NCBI GenBank assembly: GCA_015491595.1
Contig: WFVP01000388.1
Location: 1-8,147 of the forward strand
Length of the DNA stretch: 8,147 nt
Direction of reading: 5' to 3'
Origin: Anaerolineales bacterium
GTDB taxonomy: Bacteria; Chloroflexota; Anaerolineae; Anaerolineales; DRMV01
Positions 1 through 6,255 of this stretch are shown in pieces. How positions within the stretch are numbered: the stretch's first letter is position 1; each line of letters starts with the position of its first letter. A program made the position numbers and the translations under genes. The notes beneath the pieces are model-generated. The model ran no database searches, was not told the DNA's origin, and was given only the letters and a program-made list of their open reading frames with translations.

Positions 1-576
1 ACCCGGTACTTCTATTGGCTAATTCCCGAATCGGAGCACCGGGGCGTCTTGGGTTTGATGACCGACGCCCATGTGTCGCCGAAGCCTTTATTGGAAGCCT
101 TCCTGAAGCGTTGGGAACTCACCCCCCTGGCCTATCAGGGCGCGCAGGTGGCCCTTTACCACCCCCGGCTTCAGGCCCATCGTCGGGTGGGGCGGGTGGA
201 CATCTACCTGCTGGGGGATGCGGCCGGCCACGTGAAGAACACCACCGTGGGCGGGACGGTGACGGGCTTCTGGGCGGCGCAGGCCGCGGCGCGGGCCATC
301 CATCAGGGCCGGCCCTGGAAGGAGACGGCGCGCGGCCTGTACCGGGAGCTGCGTTTGCACTGGTGGATTCGGCGGGCCCTGCACGGCTTCAGCGAGGCGG
401 GGTACGACCTGCTCCTGCGTTGCCTGACGCCTTCGGTGCGGAATTTCCTGGAACGCCGCACCCGGGACGAGATGGCCCCGGCCTTGTGGAAGACCCTCCT
501 CACCACGCCGGCCCTGTGGCGCTTGGCCCCGCACGTGCTGCGCAGCCTGAGACGACCTTTTCCGGAGGGCGGGTGA
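1..576 (+). CDS. NAD(P)/FAD-dependent oxidoreductase, geranylgeranyl reductase family (C-terminal part)
   Basis: The reading frame is open to the left edge and ends at TGA 574-576, giving the last 191 residues of a longer protein. Visible are an early segment YWLIPESEHRGVLG, typical of the strand region before the second FAD motif, and GDAAGHVKNTTVGG at residues 72-85 of the fragment. The latter is the C-terminal flavin-contacting GDAA motif of the p-hydroxybenzoate hydroxylase/geranylgeranyl reductase superfamily. A helical, Arg/Trp-rich tail follows. Known relatives are full-length proteins of about 350-450 residues with an N-terminal GxGxxG dinucleotide fold, so the missing half should lie upstream. 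They reduce double bonds of isoprenoid chains or act as other flavin reductases; the substrate here cannot be told. An ATG at 58-60 and a TTG at 49-51 exist in frame, but they fall inside conserved sequence and are not taken as starts. The gene converges on the ferredoxin gene, a possible but unproven electron donor. Confidence 0.72.
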   Translation, partial: TRYFYWLIPESEHRGVLGLMTDAHVSPKPLLEAFLKRWELTPLAYQGAQVALYHPRLQAHRRVGRVDIYLLGDAAGHVKNTTVGGTVTGFWAAQAAARAIHQGRPWKETARGLYRELRLHWWIRRALHGFSEAGYDLLLRCLTPSVRNFLERRTRDEMAPALWKTLLTTPALWRLAPHVLRSLRRPFPEGG

Positions 577-613
577 GGTCCTCCGGCCTTTCCCTTGGGA
601 GAGGGGAACAAGA

Positions 614-651
614 AGGGGCGGCTCGCGCGTTCTGGGTTGGGAGCCGCCCCT
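614..651. terminator. Inverted repeat between convergent genes, possible bidirectional terminator
   Basis: Perfect 11-bp arms, AGGGGCGGCTC at 614-624 and GAGCCGCCCCT at 641-651, are separated by 16 nt. The repeat sits in the 104-nt gap between the flavoprotein stop and the ferredoxin stop, where a shared terminator is expected. Neither side has a strong T-run: the minus-strand side continues TCTTGTTCCCC and the plus-strand side has none. It is therefore terminator-like by position and stem strength, not by a canonical U-tract. Confidence 0.5.
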
Positions 652-680
652 CGATGGGCTCGTTCGGTCGAAGGTGTGGC

Positions 681-1094
681 TTACTGATTCAGGGCGTCGT
701 AGCCCATGCCTTCTTGGAAGTACCGCGCGTTGGCCTCGATATCGGGCGTGAGGTCCACTTCCTGCCCCGCTTCGAGGACGATTGTGCAGGGGATGTGTTC
801 CTCCTCGCCGCTGTGGTTGGTGTGGGTATAAGGCTCGCCGCCCTCGCACTCCGCCACAGGCAGGCTGATGCGCTCACCGCCCTTGGCGACATAGGGCGCG
901 GGTACTTCATCCTCAGGGAAAATGGCCTCAAAAGGACACTCGGGAACGCAGGCACCGCAATCGATACAGGTATCCGGGTCGATGTAGTACAACGGCCATT
1001 CCTCCACCGGCTTCCCCGGGACGATGCACTCCACGGGGCATACCTCCACACAGGCCGCGTCGCGCAAACACAGGCGGGTGATTACATGGGTCAT
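681..1094 (-). CDS. Ferredoxin with two Fe-S cluster motifs (3Fe-4S/4Fe-4S or 2x4Fe-4S type) and an inserted loop
   Basis: A 137-residue acidic electron carrier, probably cytoplasmic. The start at 1094 (MTHVITRL) is chosen because GGGAGGG precedes it and the family begins there; an in-frame ATG at 1157 would add 21 basic residues unlike ferredoxin and would overlap the promoter. Cysteines are at 9, 15, 19, 23 and at 43, 46, 49, 53. The second set is a classic CIDCGACVPECP motif. The first set reads C-x5-C-x3-C-x3-C, two residues shorter between the first pair than the C-x7-C I recall for Thermus/Azotobacter seven-iron ferredoxins. Residues 1-65 and the end (VDLTPDIEANARYF) match the usual ends of that family. 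Between them lies an extra segment of about 45-50 residues containing C83, H91, H94, H100 and C103. The gene appears monocistronic, with its own promoter, and is convergent with the flavoprotein gene. The cluster type cannot be fixed from sequence. Confidence 0.88.
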   Translation of the reverse strand: MTHVITRLCLRDAACVEVCPVECIVPGKPVEEWPLYYIDPDTCIDCGACVPECPFEAIFPEDEVPAPYVAKGGERISLPVAECEGGEPYTHTNHSGEEEHIPCTIVLEAGQEVDLTPDIEANARYFQEGMGYDALNQ

Positions 1095-1159
1095 GGGAGC
1101 CCTCCCTTGACAAGGATTGCGGCCCCTTCGTCGCCGGAAGGTGCCGTGCGTGTACATAG

Positions 1160-1165
1160 ATTATA
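1160..1165 (-). promoter_or_regulatory. Probable -10 element of the ferredoxin promoter
   Basis: Read on the minus strand this is TATAAT, a perfect sigma-70 -10 hexamer, 65 nt upstream of the ferredoxin start. The positions 16-19 nt further upstream hold only weak -35 matches (such as TATCTT at 1188-1183), and no TGn extension precedes it. It lies between the upstream terminator and the ferredoxin start, where a promoter is needed. The lack of a -35 box leaves open an activator-dependent promoter or a chance match. Confidence 0.5.
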
Positions 1166-1200
1166 ACCCCGGGGACGGGGAAAAGATACCAGGGGAGCCT

Positions 1201-1238
1201 TAAAAATCAAGGCGGCCGCCTTACGGCAACCGCCTTGA
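1201..1238 (-). terminator. Rho-independent terminator of the sufR-sufT-like unit
   Basis: The minus strand reads a perfect 9-bp stem, TCAAGGCGG (1238-1230) with CCGCCTTGA (1215-1207), followed at once by TTTTTA (1206-1201). The 14-nt loop can form a small extra CCG/CGG stem. It lies 47 nt beyond the stop codon of the MIP18-family gene and upstream of the ferredoxin -10 element. This separates the regulator unit from the ferredoxin gene. Confidence 0.82.
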
Positions 1239-1284
1239 CCGCCTCGGGAGGTGGGCACGACACCGCCAGCCAAGGGTTACCGGG

Positions 1285-1788
1285 TTACCACCACAGGCCC
1301 CATTGTTTGAGGATGTCCCCATCCTCCAGCATGGACATGTCCCAGACCTCGTTGCCGATTTCCAGGGTGGTAGGCTTCTTCACCACCATCTCCACCTTCT
1401 GCCGGGCCATTTCCAGCAGGGCCGGCCCGTAGGGGCAGAAGGGGGTGGTGAGAATCATGGTGATTTTGGCCTCGTCGTCGGTGATTTGCACGTTGCGGAC
1501 CAGTCCCAGCGCGATGATATCCACGCCCAACTCCGGGTCTACCACCGTACGCAACGCCTTCTTGATTTCCTCCACCAGTTCGGGATGGGTGTCCTCGATG
1601 TCCCATCGGGGGCGATTGGTCCCGATGGTCTCCGGAGAAGGCGGTGTCGGGGTCCCTGCGGACGGCGCACCGGAAAGGGCGCCCGAAGAGCCCCATGACG
1701 CGGTCGCGTCGGGGGAAGCGGGTTCCCGGGAAGCACCTTCAGGAGGCGTGGGGGTGTCGCGTCGTGGTTCGTCCTTGCGTTCGCTCAT
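1285..1788 (-). CDS. MIP18/DUF59-family Fe-S cluster assembly factor (SufT-like) with long N-terminal tail
   Basis: A 167-residue protein. Residues 1-60 are rich in Pro, Ser, Thr and Gly, with charged patches, and look disordered. Residues about 66-160 are a MIP18 (FeS_assembly_P) domain. It shows DPELGVDIIALGLV at 84-97, a strand pair, and TTPFCPYG at 114-121 with the conserved cysteine C118, then VWDMSML near 148-154. Family members (SufT, PaaD-like proteins, eukaryotic Cia2) help mature Fe-S proteins; the exact client here is unknown. I chose the start at 1788 because AGGAGC lies 8 nt upstream and its ATG overlaps the sufR stop as ATGA, which implies translational coupling. An alternative in-frame ATG at 1833 lies inside sufR and has no such support. 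Most family domains are about 100-110 residues, so the tail is the unusual part. It is the last gene of the sufR unit. Confidence 0.85.
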   Translation of the reverse strand: MSERKDEPRRDTPTPPEGASREPASPDATASWGSSGALSGAPSAGTPTPPSPETIGTNRPRWDIEDTHPELVEEIKKALRTVVDPELGVDIIALGLVRNVQITDDEAKITMILTTPFCPYGPALLEMARQKVEMVVKKPTTLEIGNEVWDMSMLEDGDILKQWGLWW

Positions 1789-2411
1789 GCTACCTGCTCC
1801 TGTACTCGAGTCTTGGGGATGATGTAAACGCATTCACGGTCGCCGGTGAGCATGCATTGGACTCGCTCCGCGTCCACGTCCAGCATCTCCGCGATGAGGG
1901 CGGAATCCAGCGTGCATACTTCGGGGTGATGATGGCCCAATTGGAGATACGGGCAGGCCACTTCCCGCACGACATAGCGGTCCCCCTGGTTCTCCCAGGT
2001 GACGATGAAGCCCTCCCGGCGCAACAACTGGGTCAGCAGTTCCAGCCGTTCCTCCGTGGTCATGGTCTCCAGGCCTTCAATTTCCGCCGCCATCTCCTGG
2101 GCCATTTGCATGAAGACCTGGGTCACCAGATTCGGTGGAATGGTAGCCTTCAAATGACGCAGGAGCTTCGAAGCCAGGCGGACATAGCGGGAGGGGAACT
2201 GATCCAGGCCTTTTTCCGTCAGGTAATAGACCCGTCGCGGCCGGCCGACGCCGTGCCGCTCGTCCTCGGAGGCCACCAGCCCTTCGGCTTCCAGCTTCAA
2301 CAAATGGTGTCGTACGGAAACCGGATTGATGCCCAGTTCTTGCGCGAGCTCCTTAATGGTGGCCCGTCCCCGTTCGAAAAGCAAATGCAACACACGGTCT
2401 CGTGTCTTCAT
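1785..2411 (-). CDS. sufR: SufR-type Fe-S-binding transcriptional repressor of the suf locus
   Basis: A 208-residue regulator. The N-terminus is a winged helix-turn-helix of ArsR/DeoR type: recognition region about 17-46 (TIKELAQELGINPVSVRHHL) and wing at GRPRRVYYLTEKG, 56-68. A helical dimerisation region spans about 75-130. The C-terminal domain carries cysteines 153, 166, 186 and 194 in CPYLQLGHHHPEVC and GDRECVY contexts. The C153-x12-C166-x27-C194 spacing agrees with the cluster ligand spacing I remember for SufR proteins. In that family the holo form represses suf, and cluster loss relieves repression. The gene is divergent from sufC, which is the usual sufR arrangement. Start at 2411: AAGGA lies about 10 nt upstream, and the HTH begins at residue 3. 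Its stop overlaps the start of the SufT-like gene. The divergent promoter with an operator-like repeat implies autoregulation (inference). Confidence 0.88.
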   Translation of the reverse strand: MKTRDRVLHLLFERGRATIKELAQELGINPVSVRHHLLKLEAEGLVASEDERHGVGRPRRVYYLTEKGLDQFPSRYVRLASKLLRHLKATIPPNLVTQVFMQMAQEMAAEIEGLETMTTEERLELLTQLLRREGFIVTWENQGDRYVVREVACPYLQLGHHHPEVCTLDSALIAEMLDVDAERVQCMLTGDRECVYIIPKTRVQEQVA

Positions 2412-2441
2412 GTTCGTCCCATCCTTGCCCAGGGTGTTTTC

Positions 2442-2470
2442 AGTATACCATGGGGCGTTTCCGGGGTCAA
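2442..2470 (-). promoter_or_regulatory. sigma-70 promoter of sufR
   Basis: On the minus strand the -35 is TTGACC (2470-2465) and the -10 is TATACT (2447-2442), separated by exactly 17 nt. Transcription would begin near 2435, leaving a leader of roughly 25 nt before the sufR ATG at 2411. The -35 box lies within the left arm of the inverted repeat at 2466-2501, so occupancy of that arm would block this promoter. Confidence 0.82.
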
Positions 2471-2501
2471 TATTTTAGATTTTTGGCTTACAAATGTTGA
2501 C
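2466..2501. promoter_or_regulatory. Candidate SufR operator: inverted repeat spanning both -35 boxes
   Basis: The arms GTCAATATTT (2466-2475) and AAATGTTGAC (2492-2501) are inverted copies matching at 9 of 10 positions, with 16 nt between them and a centre-to-centre distance of 26 bp. Read outward, each arm is AAAT(A/G)TTGAC, and its last five bases are the -35 box of the promoter facing away. Five of the ten bases are thus explained by promoter consensus; the extra AAAT match is what suggests an operator. The right arm also contains CAAATGTTG, loosely like the CAAC...GTTG repeats reported for cyanobacterial SufR. That SufR binds here is inference. Confidence 0.6.
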
Positions 2502-2525
2502 TTGCCGTCGGGACCCCTGTATAAT
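2497..2525 (+). promoter_or_regulatory. sigma-70 promoter of the sufCBD operon
   Basis: The -35 TTGACT (2497-2502) and the -10 TATAAT (2520-2525) are separated by exactly 17 nt, a near-consensus promoter. Transcription would start near 2532, about 35 nt before the preferred sufC start. Such a strong promoter implies that control is by repression, in keeping with the overlapping inverted repeat and the divergent repressor gene. Confidence 0.88.
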
Positions 2526-2553
2526 CGAGGCTGCTGAATCCCACTGCCGGAAC

Positions 2554-2559
2554 AAGGAG
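2554..2559 (+). promoter_or_regulatory. Ribosome binding site that decides the sufC start
   Basis: AAGGAG ends only 1 nt before the first ATG (2561) but 7 nt before the second in-frame ATG (2567). Normal spacing favours 2567, giving a protein that begins [10 protein letters not shown] instead of MTMAETL. Confidence 0.65.
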
Positions 2560-2566
2560 CATGACC

Positions 2567-3328
2567 ATGGCCGAAACGCTGGACATTCGCAACTTACATG
2601 TGCGCACTGAGGAGCGAGAGATTCTCAAGGGGGTGAATTTGACCCTGCGTCAAGGCGAGGTGCACGCCCTGATGGGCCCCAACGGCGCGGGCAAGAGCAC
2701 CCTGGCCTATGTCCTCATGGGGCATCCAGGTTACGAAGTGACCGAAGGGGAGGTCATCTTCAAGGGCCAGAACATCCTGGAATTGGAACCGGAAGAGCGG
2801 GCCCATTTGGGGCTTTTCTTAGCCTTCCAGTACCCTGTGGCGGTGCCGGGCGTGACCATCGCCAACTTCCTCCGGGCCGCGTTGAACGCCAAGCGGCAGG
2901 CCCAGGGGCTGGAGGAGATTTCCATTTTGGAGTTCCGCAAGTTGCTCATGGACAAGATGCGCCTGCTCAAGATGGACCCGGCCTTTGCCGGCCGATACGT
3001 CAACGACGGCTTCAGCGGCGGTGAGAAGAAGAAGGCGGAAATCCTGCAGCTGGCTGTGCTGGAGCCGGAGTTCGCGGTGTTGGACGAGACGGATTCGGGG
3101 CTGGACATCGACGCCCTGCGCATCGTGGCCGACGGCATCAATGCCCTGCGGGGACCCGAACGGGGCTTCCTGGTCATCACCCACTACAAGCGCATCCTGG
3201 ACTACGTCCAGCCCGATTACGTCCACGTGATGGTGGACGGTCGCATCGTGGCCTCGGGCGGTCCGGAGCTGGCCGATGAGCTGGAGGCCAAGGGCTACGA
3301 GAACCTGCTGGCCACCGTGCGCGGTTAG
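2567..3328 (+). CDS. sufC: SufC, ABC-type ATPase of the Fe-S scaffold complex
   Basis: A 253-residue soluble ABC ATPase that joins SufB and SufD. In the known complex, ATP binding and hydrolysis by two SufC subunits drive the conformational change that exposes the SufB-SufD interface for cluster assembly. All motifs are present: Walker [10 protein letters not shown] (37-45), Q-loop FQYP (87-90), signature FSGGEKKK (149-156), Walker B with catalytic glutamate [10 protein letters not shown] (171-180, E174), and H-loop histidine H206 (VITHYKR). The FSGGEKKK signature and the [11 protein letters not shown] stretch are characteristic of SufC rather than transporter ATPases, and there is no membrane segment. 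Length matches the family (about 250). It is the first gene of the operon, 54 nt before sufB. The start at 2567 is preferred over 2561 for ribosome-site spacing. Confidence 0.96.
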   Translation: MAETLDIRNLHVRTEEREILKGVNLTLRQGEVHALMGPNGAGKSTLAYVLMGHPGYEVTEGEVIFKGQNILELEPEERAHLGLFLAFQYPVAVPGVTIANFLRAALNAKRQAQGLEEISILEFRKLLMDKMRLLKMDPAFAGRYVNDGFSGGEKKKAEILQLAVLEPEFAVLDETDSGLDIDALRIVADGINALRGPERGFLVITHYKRILDYVQPDYVHVMVDGRIVASGGPELADELEAKGYENLLATVRG

Positions 3329-3382
3329 GCCGCTCCGTGTCCCCCTGCAGGCCCAATTGTGAACCCAAACCGGAGGTGACCT

Positions 3383-4792
3383 ATGGCGACGCCCGCTGTT
3401 GAGCTCCTGAAAGAACTGGAAGAATACAAGTACGGGTGGAAAAGCCCGGAGGTTTACGTCTACAAGGCCCCCAAGGGGCTGAACGAAGACGTGGTGCGCA
3501 AGATTTCCGAGCTCAAAGAAGAACCCGAGTGGATGTTGGAATACCGGCTCCAGGCCCTCAAACACTTCTTGGAACGGCCCATGCCCAACTGGGGCCCTGA
3601 CCTTTCGGACCTGAACTTCGACGAAATCGTGTACTACGTCAAACCCGCGGAACGGGAAGGGCGCTCCTGGGACGAGGTGCCCGAGGAAATTAAGCGCACC
3701 TTCGAGCGGCTGGGCATCCCCGAGGCCGAGCAGAAGTTCCTCGCCGGCGTGGGAGCCCAGTTCGAATCCGAGATGGTGTATCACCGGGTCAAGGAAGAGC
3801 TGGAGCGCCTGGGCGTCATCTTCATCAGCATCGAGGACGGCCTGAAGCAATATCCGGAGCTCTTCCGGGAGTACTTCGGCAAGGTAGTGCCCTACACGGA
3901 CAACAAGTTCGCCGCGCTGAACGCGGCGGTGTGGTCCGGCGGCTCCTTTGTCTACATCCCGCCGGGGGTCAAGGTGGAACAGCCTCTGCAGGCGTACTTC
4001 CGCCTGAACGTGGCCAACATCGGTCAGTTCGAGCGCACCCTCATCATCGTGGACGAGGGGGCCGAGGCCCACTACGTGGAAGGCTGCACCGCGCCCCTCT
4101 ACACCACGGATTCCCTGCACACGGGCGTGATTGAAATCATCGTCAAGCGGGGTGCCCGCTTCCGCTACACCACCATCCAGAACTGGTCCACCAATGTGTA
4201 CAACCTGGTCACCCAGCGGGCCCTGGTCTACGAGGACGCCCATATGGAGTGGGTGGATGCGAACATCGGCTCCAAGGTGACCATGAAGTACCCCTCGTGT
4301 TACCTGCTGGGCCGGGGAGCCCACGGTGAAATCCTCTCCCTGGCCTTCGCCAAGGACGGTCAGGTCATCGACAACGGCGGCAAGGTCATCCATCTGGCCC
4401 CGGACACCACGAGCAAAATCGTGTCCAAGTCCGTGAGCAAAGGCACCGGCCGGGCGTCGTACCGCGGTCTGGTCAAAGTACACAAGGGTGCCAAGCACGT
4501 GAAATCTCACGTGGTGTGTGACGCGCTGCTCATCGACGAGACTTCCCGTTCGGACACATATCCCTACATCGAAATCGAAGAGGACGATGTGACCATCGGC
4601 CACGAAGCCTCGGTTTCCCGGGTGAGCGAGGAGCAGGTCTTCTATCTGCGAAGCCGGGGCTTGAGCGAGGAGGAGGCCGTGACCATGGTGGTCGCGGGCT
4701 TCATCGAGCCCATGGTGCGGGAGCTCCCCATGGAGTACGCGGTGGAGCTCAACCGGCTGGTGCAACTGGAGATGGAAGGCTCCGTTGGCTGA
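3383..4792 (+). CDS. sufB: SufB, Fe-S cluster scaffold subunit
   Basis: A 469-residue protein of normal SufB length and the main scaffold on which the nascent cluster is built in the SufBC2D complex. It has the N-terminal helical segment (1-110), the beta-helix core, and the C-terminal helical SufC-binding region. Key residues seen are C235 in the GCTAP motif (sulfur entry site in the E. coli protein), C379 in HVVCDALL, and H407/E408 in IGHEASV. The spacing from C379 to the GHE motif equals that between E. coli C405 and H433/E434 as I recall them. C306 is a further cysteine. The start at 3383 is fixed by GGAGGTGA (3372-3379), a very strong ribosome binding site with 6 nt between GGAGG and ATG. 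It lies in the same operon as sufC upstream and sufD downstream, with a terminator-like hairpin after its stop. Confidence 0.97.
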   Translation: MATPAVELLKELEEYKYGWKSPEVYVYKAPKGLNEDVVRKISELKEEPEWMLEYRLQALKHFLERPMPNWGPDLSDLNFDEIVYYVKPAEREGRSWDEVPEEIKRTFERLGIPEAEQKFLAGVGAQFESEMVYHRVKEELERLGVIFISIEDGLKQYPELFREYFGKVVPYTDNKFAALNAAVWSGGSFVYIPPGVKVEQPLQAYFRLNVANIGQFERTLIIVDEGAEAHYVEGCTAPLYTTDSLHTGVIEIIVKRGARFRYTTIQNWSTNVYNLVTQRALVYEDAHMEWVDANIGSKVTMKYPSCYLLGRGAHGEILSLAFAKDGQVIDNGGKVIHLAPDTTSKIVSKSVSKGTGRASYRGLVKVHKGAKHVKSHVVCDALLIDETSRSDTYPYIEIEEDDVTIGHEASVSRVSEEQVFYLRSRGLSEEEAVTMVVAGFIEPMVRELPMEYAVELNRLVQLEMEGSVG

Positions 4793-4812
4793 GCATGACC
4801 CCACCCACACCG

Positions 4813-4842
4813 CCGGGGCGCTCCACGGAGCGCCCCGGTTTT
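4813..4842 (+). terminator. Terminator-like hairpin between sufB and sufD
   Basis: CCGGGGCGCTCC (4813-4824) and GGAGCGCCCCGG (4827-4838) form a perfect 12-bp inverted repeat with only two bases between the arms (in practice about an 11-bp stem with a 4-nt loop). TTTT (4839-4842) follows directly. It lies 20 nt after the sufB stop and 33 nt before the sufD ATG. The T-run is short, so partial termination, an mRNA-stabilising 3' end or a processing site are all possible. Confidence 0.6.
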
Positions 4843-4875
4843 CCACCAATCCCATCTTGTTGAGGTGAAGGAACC

Positions 4876-6222
4876 ATGACGAATCCTCCTGTCGTGACTC
4901 GACGTGTGCGTGCCCGTCGCAAGACCCTGCAGCTTCCCTTTACCCGTGAACACATCCGGCCCGTCTCCCACGCCGACTTGCAGGCCTTTCGGGAGCGGGC
5001 GTGGGAGGTCTATGAGGCCATCCCCATGCCCACCCTTCAGGACGAACCCTGGCGTCGCACGGACATCCGGGGGTTGCCCGCGGAGACTCTGCGGCTCCCC
5101 GAAGCGGCGGGGGACCTCCAGGTCGCCCAGGTGCCGGATGTGTTGCAGGCGTCTCCCCTGGGCGAGGCCCTTGCGGGCCAGCTCGTCCTGTCCCTGGAAG
5201 CGCCGGTGATGCACACCCTGGACGATGCCTTGGCCCGGCGCGGGGTGATTTTCACCGACCTGCGCACCGCGGAGCAGGCGCATCCGGACCTGCTGGCCCG
5301 TCTGATGGGCCAGGTGGTGAAGCCCCAGGAAGGGAAGTTCGCGGCCCTGGGGCACGCCCTGGCCCGCAACGGCGCGCTGGTCTACATTCCCCAGGGAGTG
5401 CAACTGGAGAAGGCGCTGCACATTCTGTTTTGGGGGCCGGGGGAAGGGCTGGCCTATTTCGACCACCTTATCGTGTGGCTGGAACCAGGGGCCAAGGCCA
5501 CCCTGGTGGTGGAATGGGCCTCGCCGGATGAACCGGCGGAAGCCCTGCACGTGGGTGTGGTCGAGGTCCATGTGGCGGAAGACGCGGACCTCACCTGGGT
5601 GGAACTCCAATCCTGGGGTACCCACATGTGGAACTTCACCCACGAGCGGGCCCGGGTGGGTCGCAACGCCCGCCTCAACTGGATTCTGGGCGCGGTAGGC
5701 AGCAAGCTGACCAAGAGCTTCATGGACATCGACCTGGTGGCCCCGGGCGCGGAAGGGTACATGTCGGGCTTCTACTTCGCCGACGACCATCAGCACCTGG
5801 ACCACGACACCCAGCAGAACCACCTGGCACCCCATACCACCAGCGACCTGCTCTTCAAGGGCGCGGTTAAGGACACGGCCCGTTCCGTGTGGCAGGGACT
5901 GATTTACGTGGCGCCGGGCGCGCAGGGGACCGACGGCTATCAGGCCAATCGCAACCTGGTCCTCAACCCCGGAGCCCGGGCCGATTCCATCCCGGGTCTG
6001 GAAATCATGGCCAACGAGGTACGCTGTACCCACGGCGCCACGGTGAGCCGGATCGACGAGGAGCAGATTTTCTACATGCGCACCCGGGGCGTGCCTCGGA
6101 AGGTGGCCGAGCGTCTGCTCATCGAGGGCTTCTTCGCCGAGATCCTGGACCGCATCCCCTTTGAGACCATTCGGGAGCGCTTCCGTGCGGGGATTGCCCG
6201 GAAGATGGGGTATACTACATAA
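4876..6222 (+). CDS. sufD: SufD, Fe-S scaffold complex subunit
   Basis: A 448-residue paralogue of SufB that pairs with it, and with two SufC, in the SufBC2D scaffold; it is required for iron acquisition in the E. coli system. The N-terminal region has EPWRRTDIRGL (57-67), the usual SufD/SufB entry motif. The beta-helix core follows, including QNHLAPHTTSDLLFKGAV (314-331). The C-terminal EVRCTHGATVSRIDEEQIFY (381-400) contains C384 and the conserved H386, corresponding to the functional histidine of E. coli SufD. It lacks the GCTAP motif of SufB, which separates the two. The start at 4876 has GAGGTG 8 nt upstream and AAGGA closer in. Codon use and GC content resemble those of its neighbours. 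dps follows after 33 nt. Confidence 0.95.
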   Translation: MTNPPVVTRRVRARRKTLQLPFTREHIRPVSHADLQAFRERAWEVYEAIPMPTLQDEPWRRTDIRGLPAETLRLPEAAGDLQVAQVPDVLQASPLGEALAGQLVLSLEAPVMHTLDDALARRGVIFTDLRTAEQAHPDLLARLMGQVVKPQEGKFAALGHALARNGALVYIPQGVQLEKALHILFWGPGEGLAYFDHLIVWLEPGAKATLVVEWASPDEPAEALHVGVVEVHVAEDADLTWVELQSWGTHMWNFTHERARVGRNARLNWILGAVGSKLTKSFMDIDLVAPGAEGYMSGFYFADDHQHLDHDTQQNHLAPHTTSDLLFKGAVKDTARSVWQGLIYVAPGAQGTDGYQANRNLVLNPGARADSIPGLEIMANEVRCTHGATVSRIDEEQIFYMRTRGVPRKVAERLLIEGFFAEILDRIPFETIRERFRAGIARKMGYTT

Positions 6223-6255
6223 GCAGAACCGTTTCCCTAAGGAGGGTATTGAATC

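Noticed and set aside
1105..1115. CCTTGACAAGG palindrome as a second SufR operator at the ferredoxin gene
   Set aside because: It shares only TTGAC with the sufR-sufC repeat and lacks the AAAT part, and it lies downstream of the inferred transcription start. Too little to claim an operator.
1095..1157. Ferredoxin start at the upstream ATG (1157), adding 21 residues
   Set aside because: The extension is Arg-rich, unlike ferredoxins, overlaps the likely transcription start and lacks a ribosome site. MTHVITRL at 1094 has GGGAGGG.
15..1166. 383-residue plus-strand frame across the flavoprotein and ferredoxin genes
   Set aside because: It overlaps two well-supported genes and encodes low-complexity Gly/Pro/Arg-rich sequence. 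It is a by-product of GC content.
2819..4855. Very long minus-strand open frames opposite sufC, sufB, sufD and dps (also 4642-6729)
   Set aside because: They mirror highly conserved plus-strand genes. GC-rich codon bias keeps the antisense frame open; the predicted proteins are His/Leu/Gly-rich with no recognisable domains or ribosome sites.
6181..6216. TATACT at 6211-6216 as an internal promoter for dps
   Set aside because: It lies in the end of the sufD coding sequence. The only -35-like sequence (TTGCCC at 6194-6199) is 11 nt away, too close, and no TGn extension is present.
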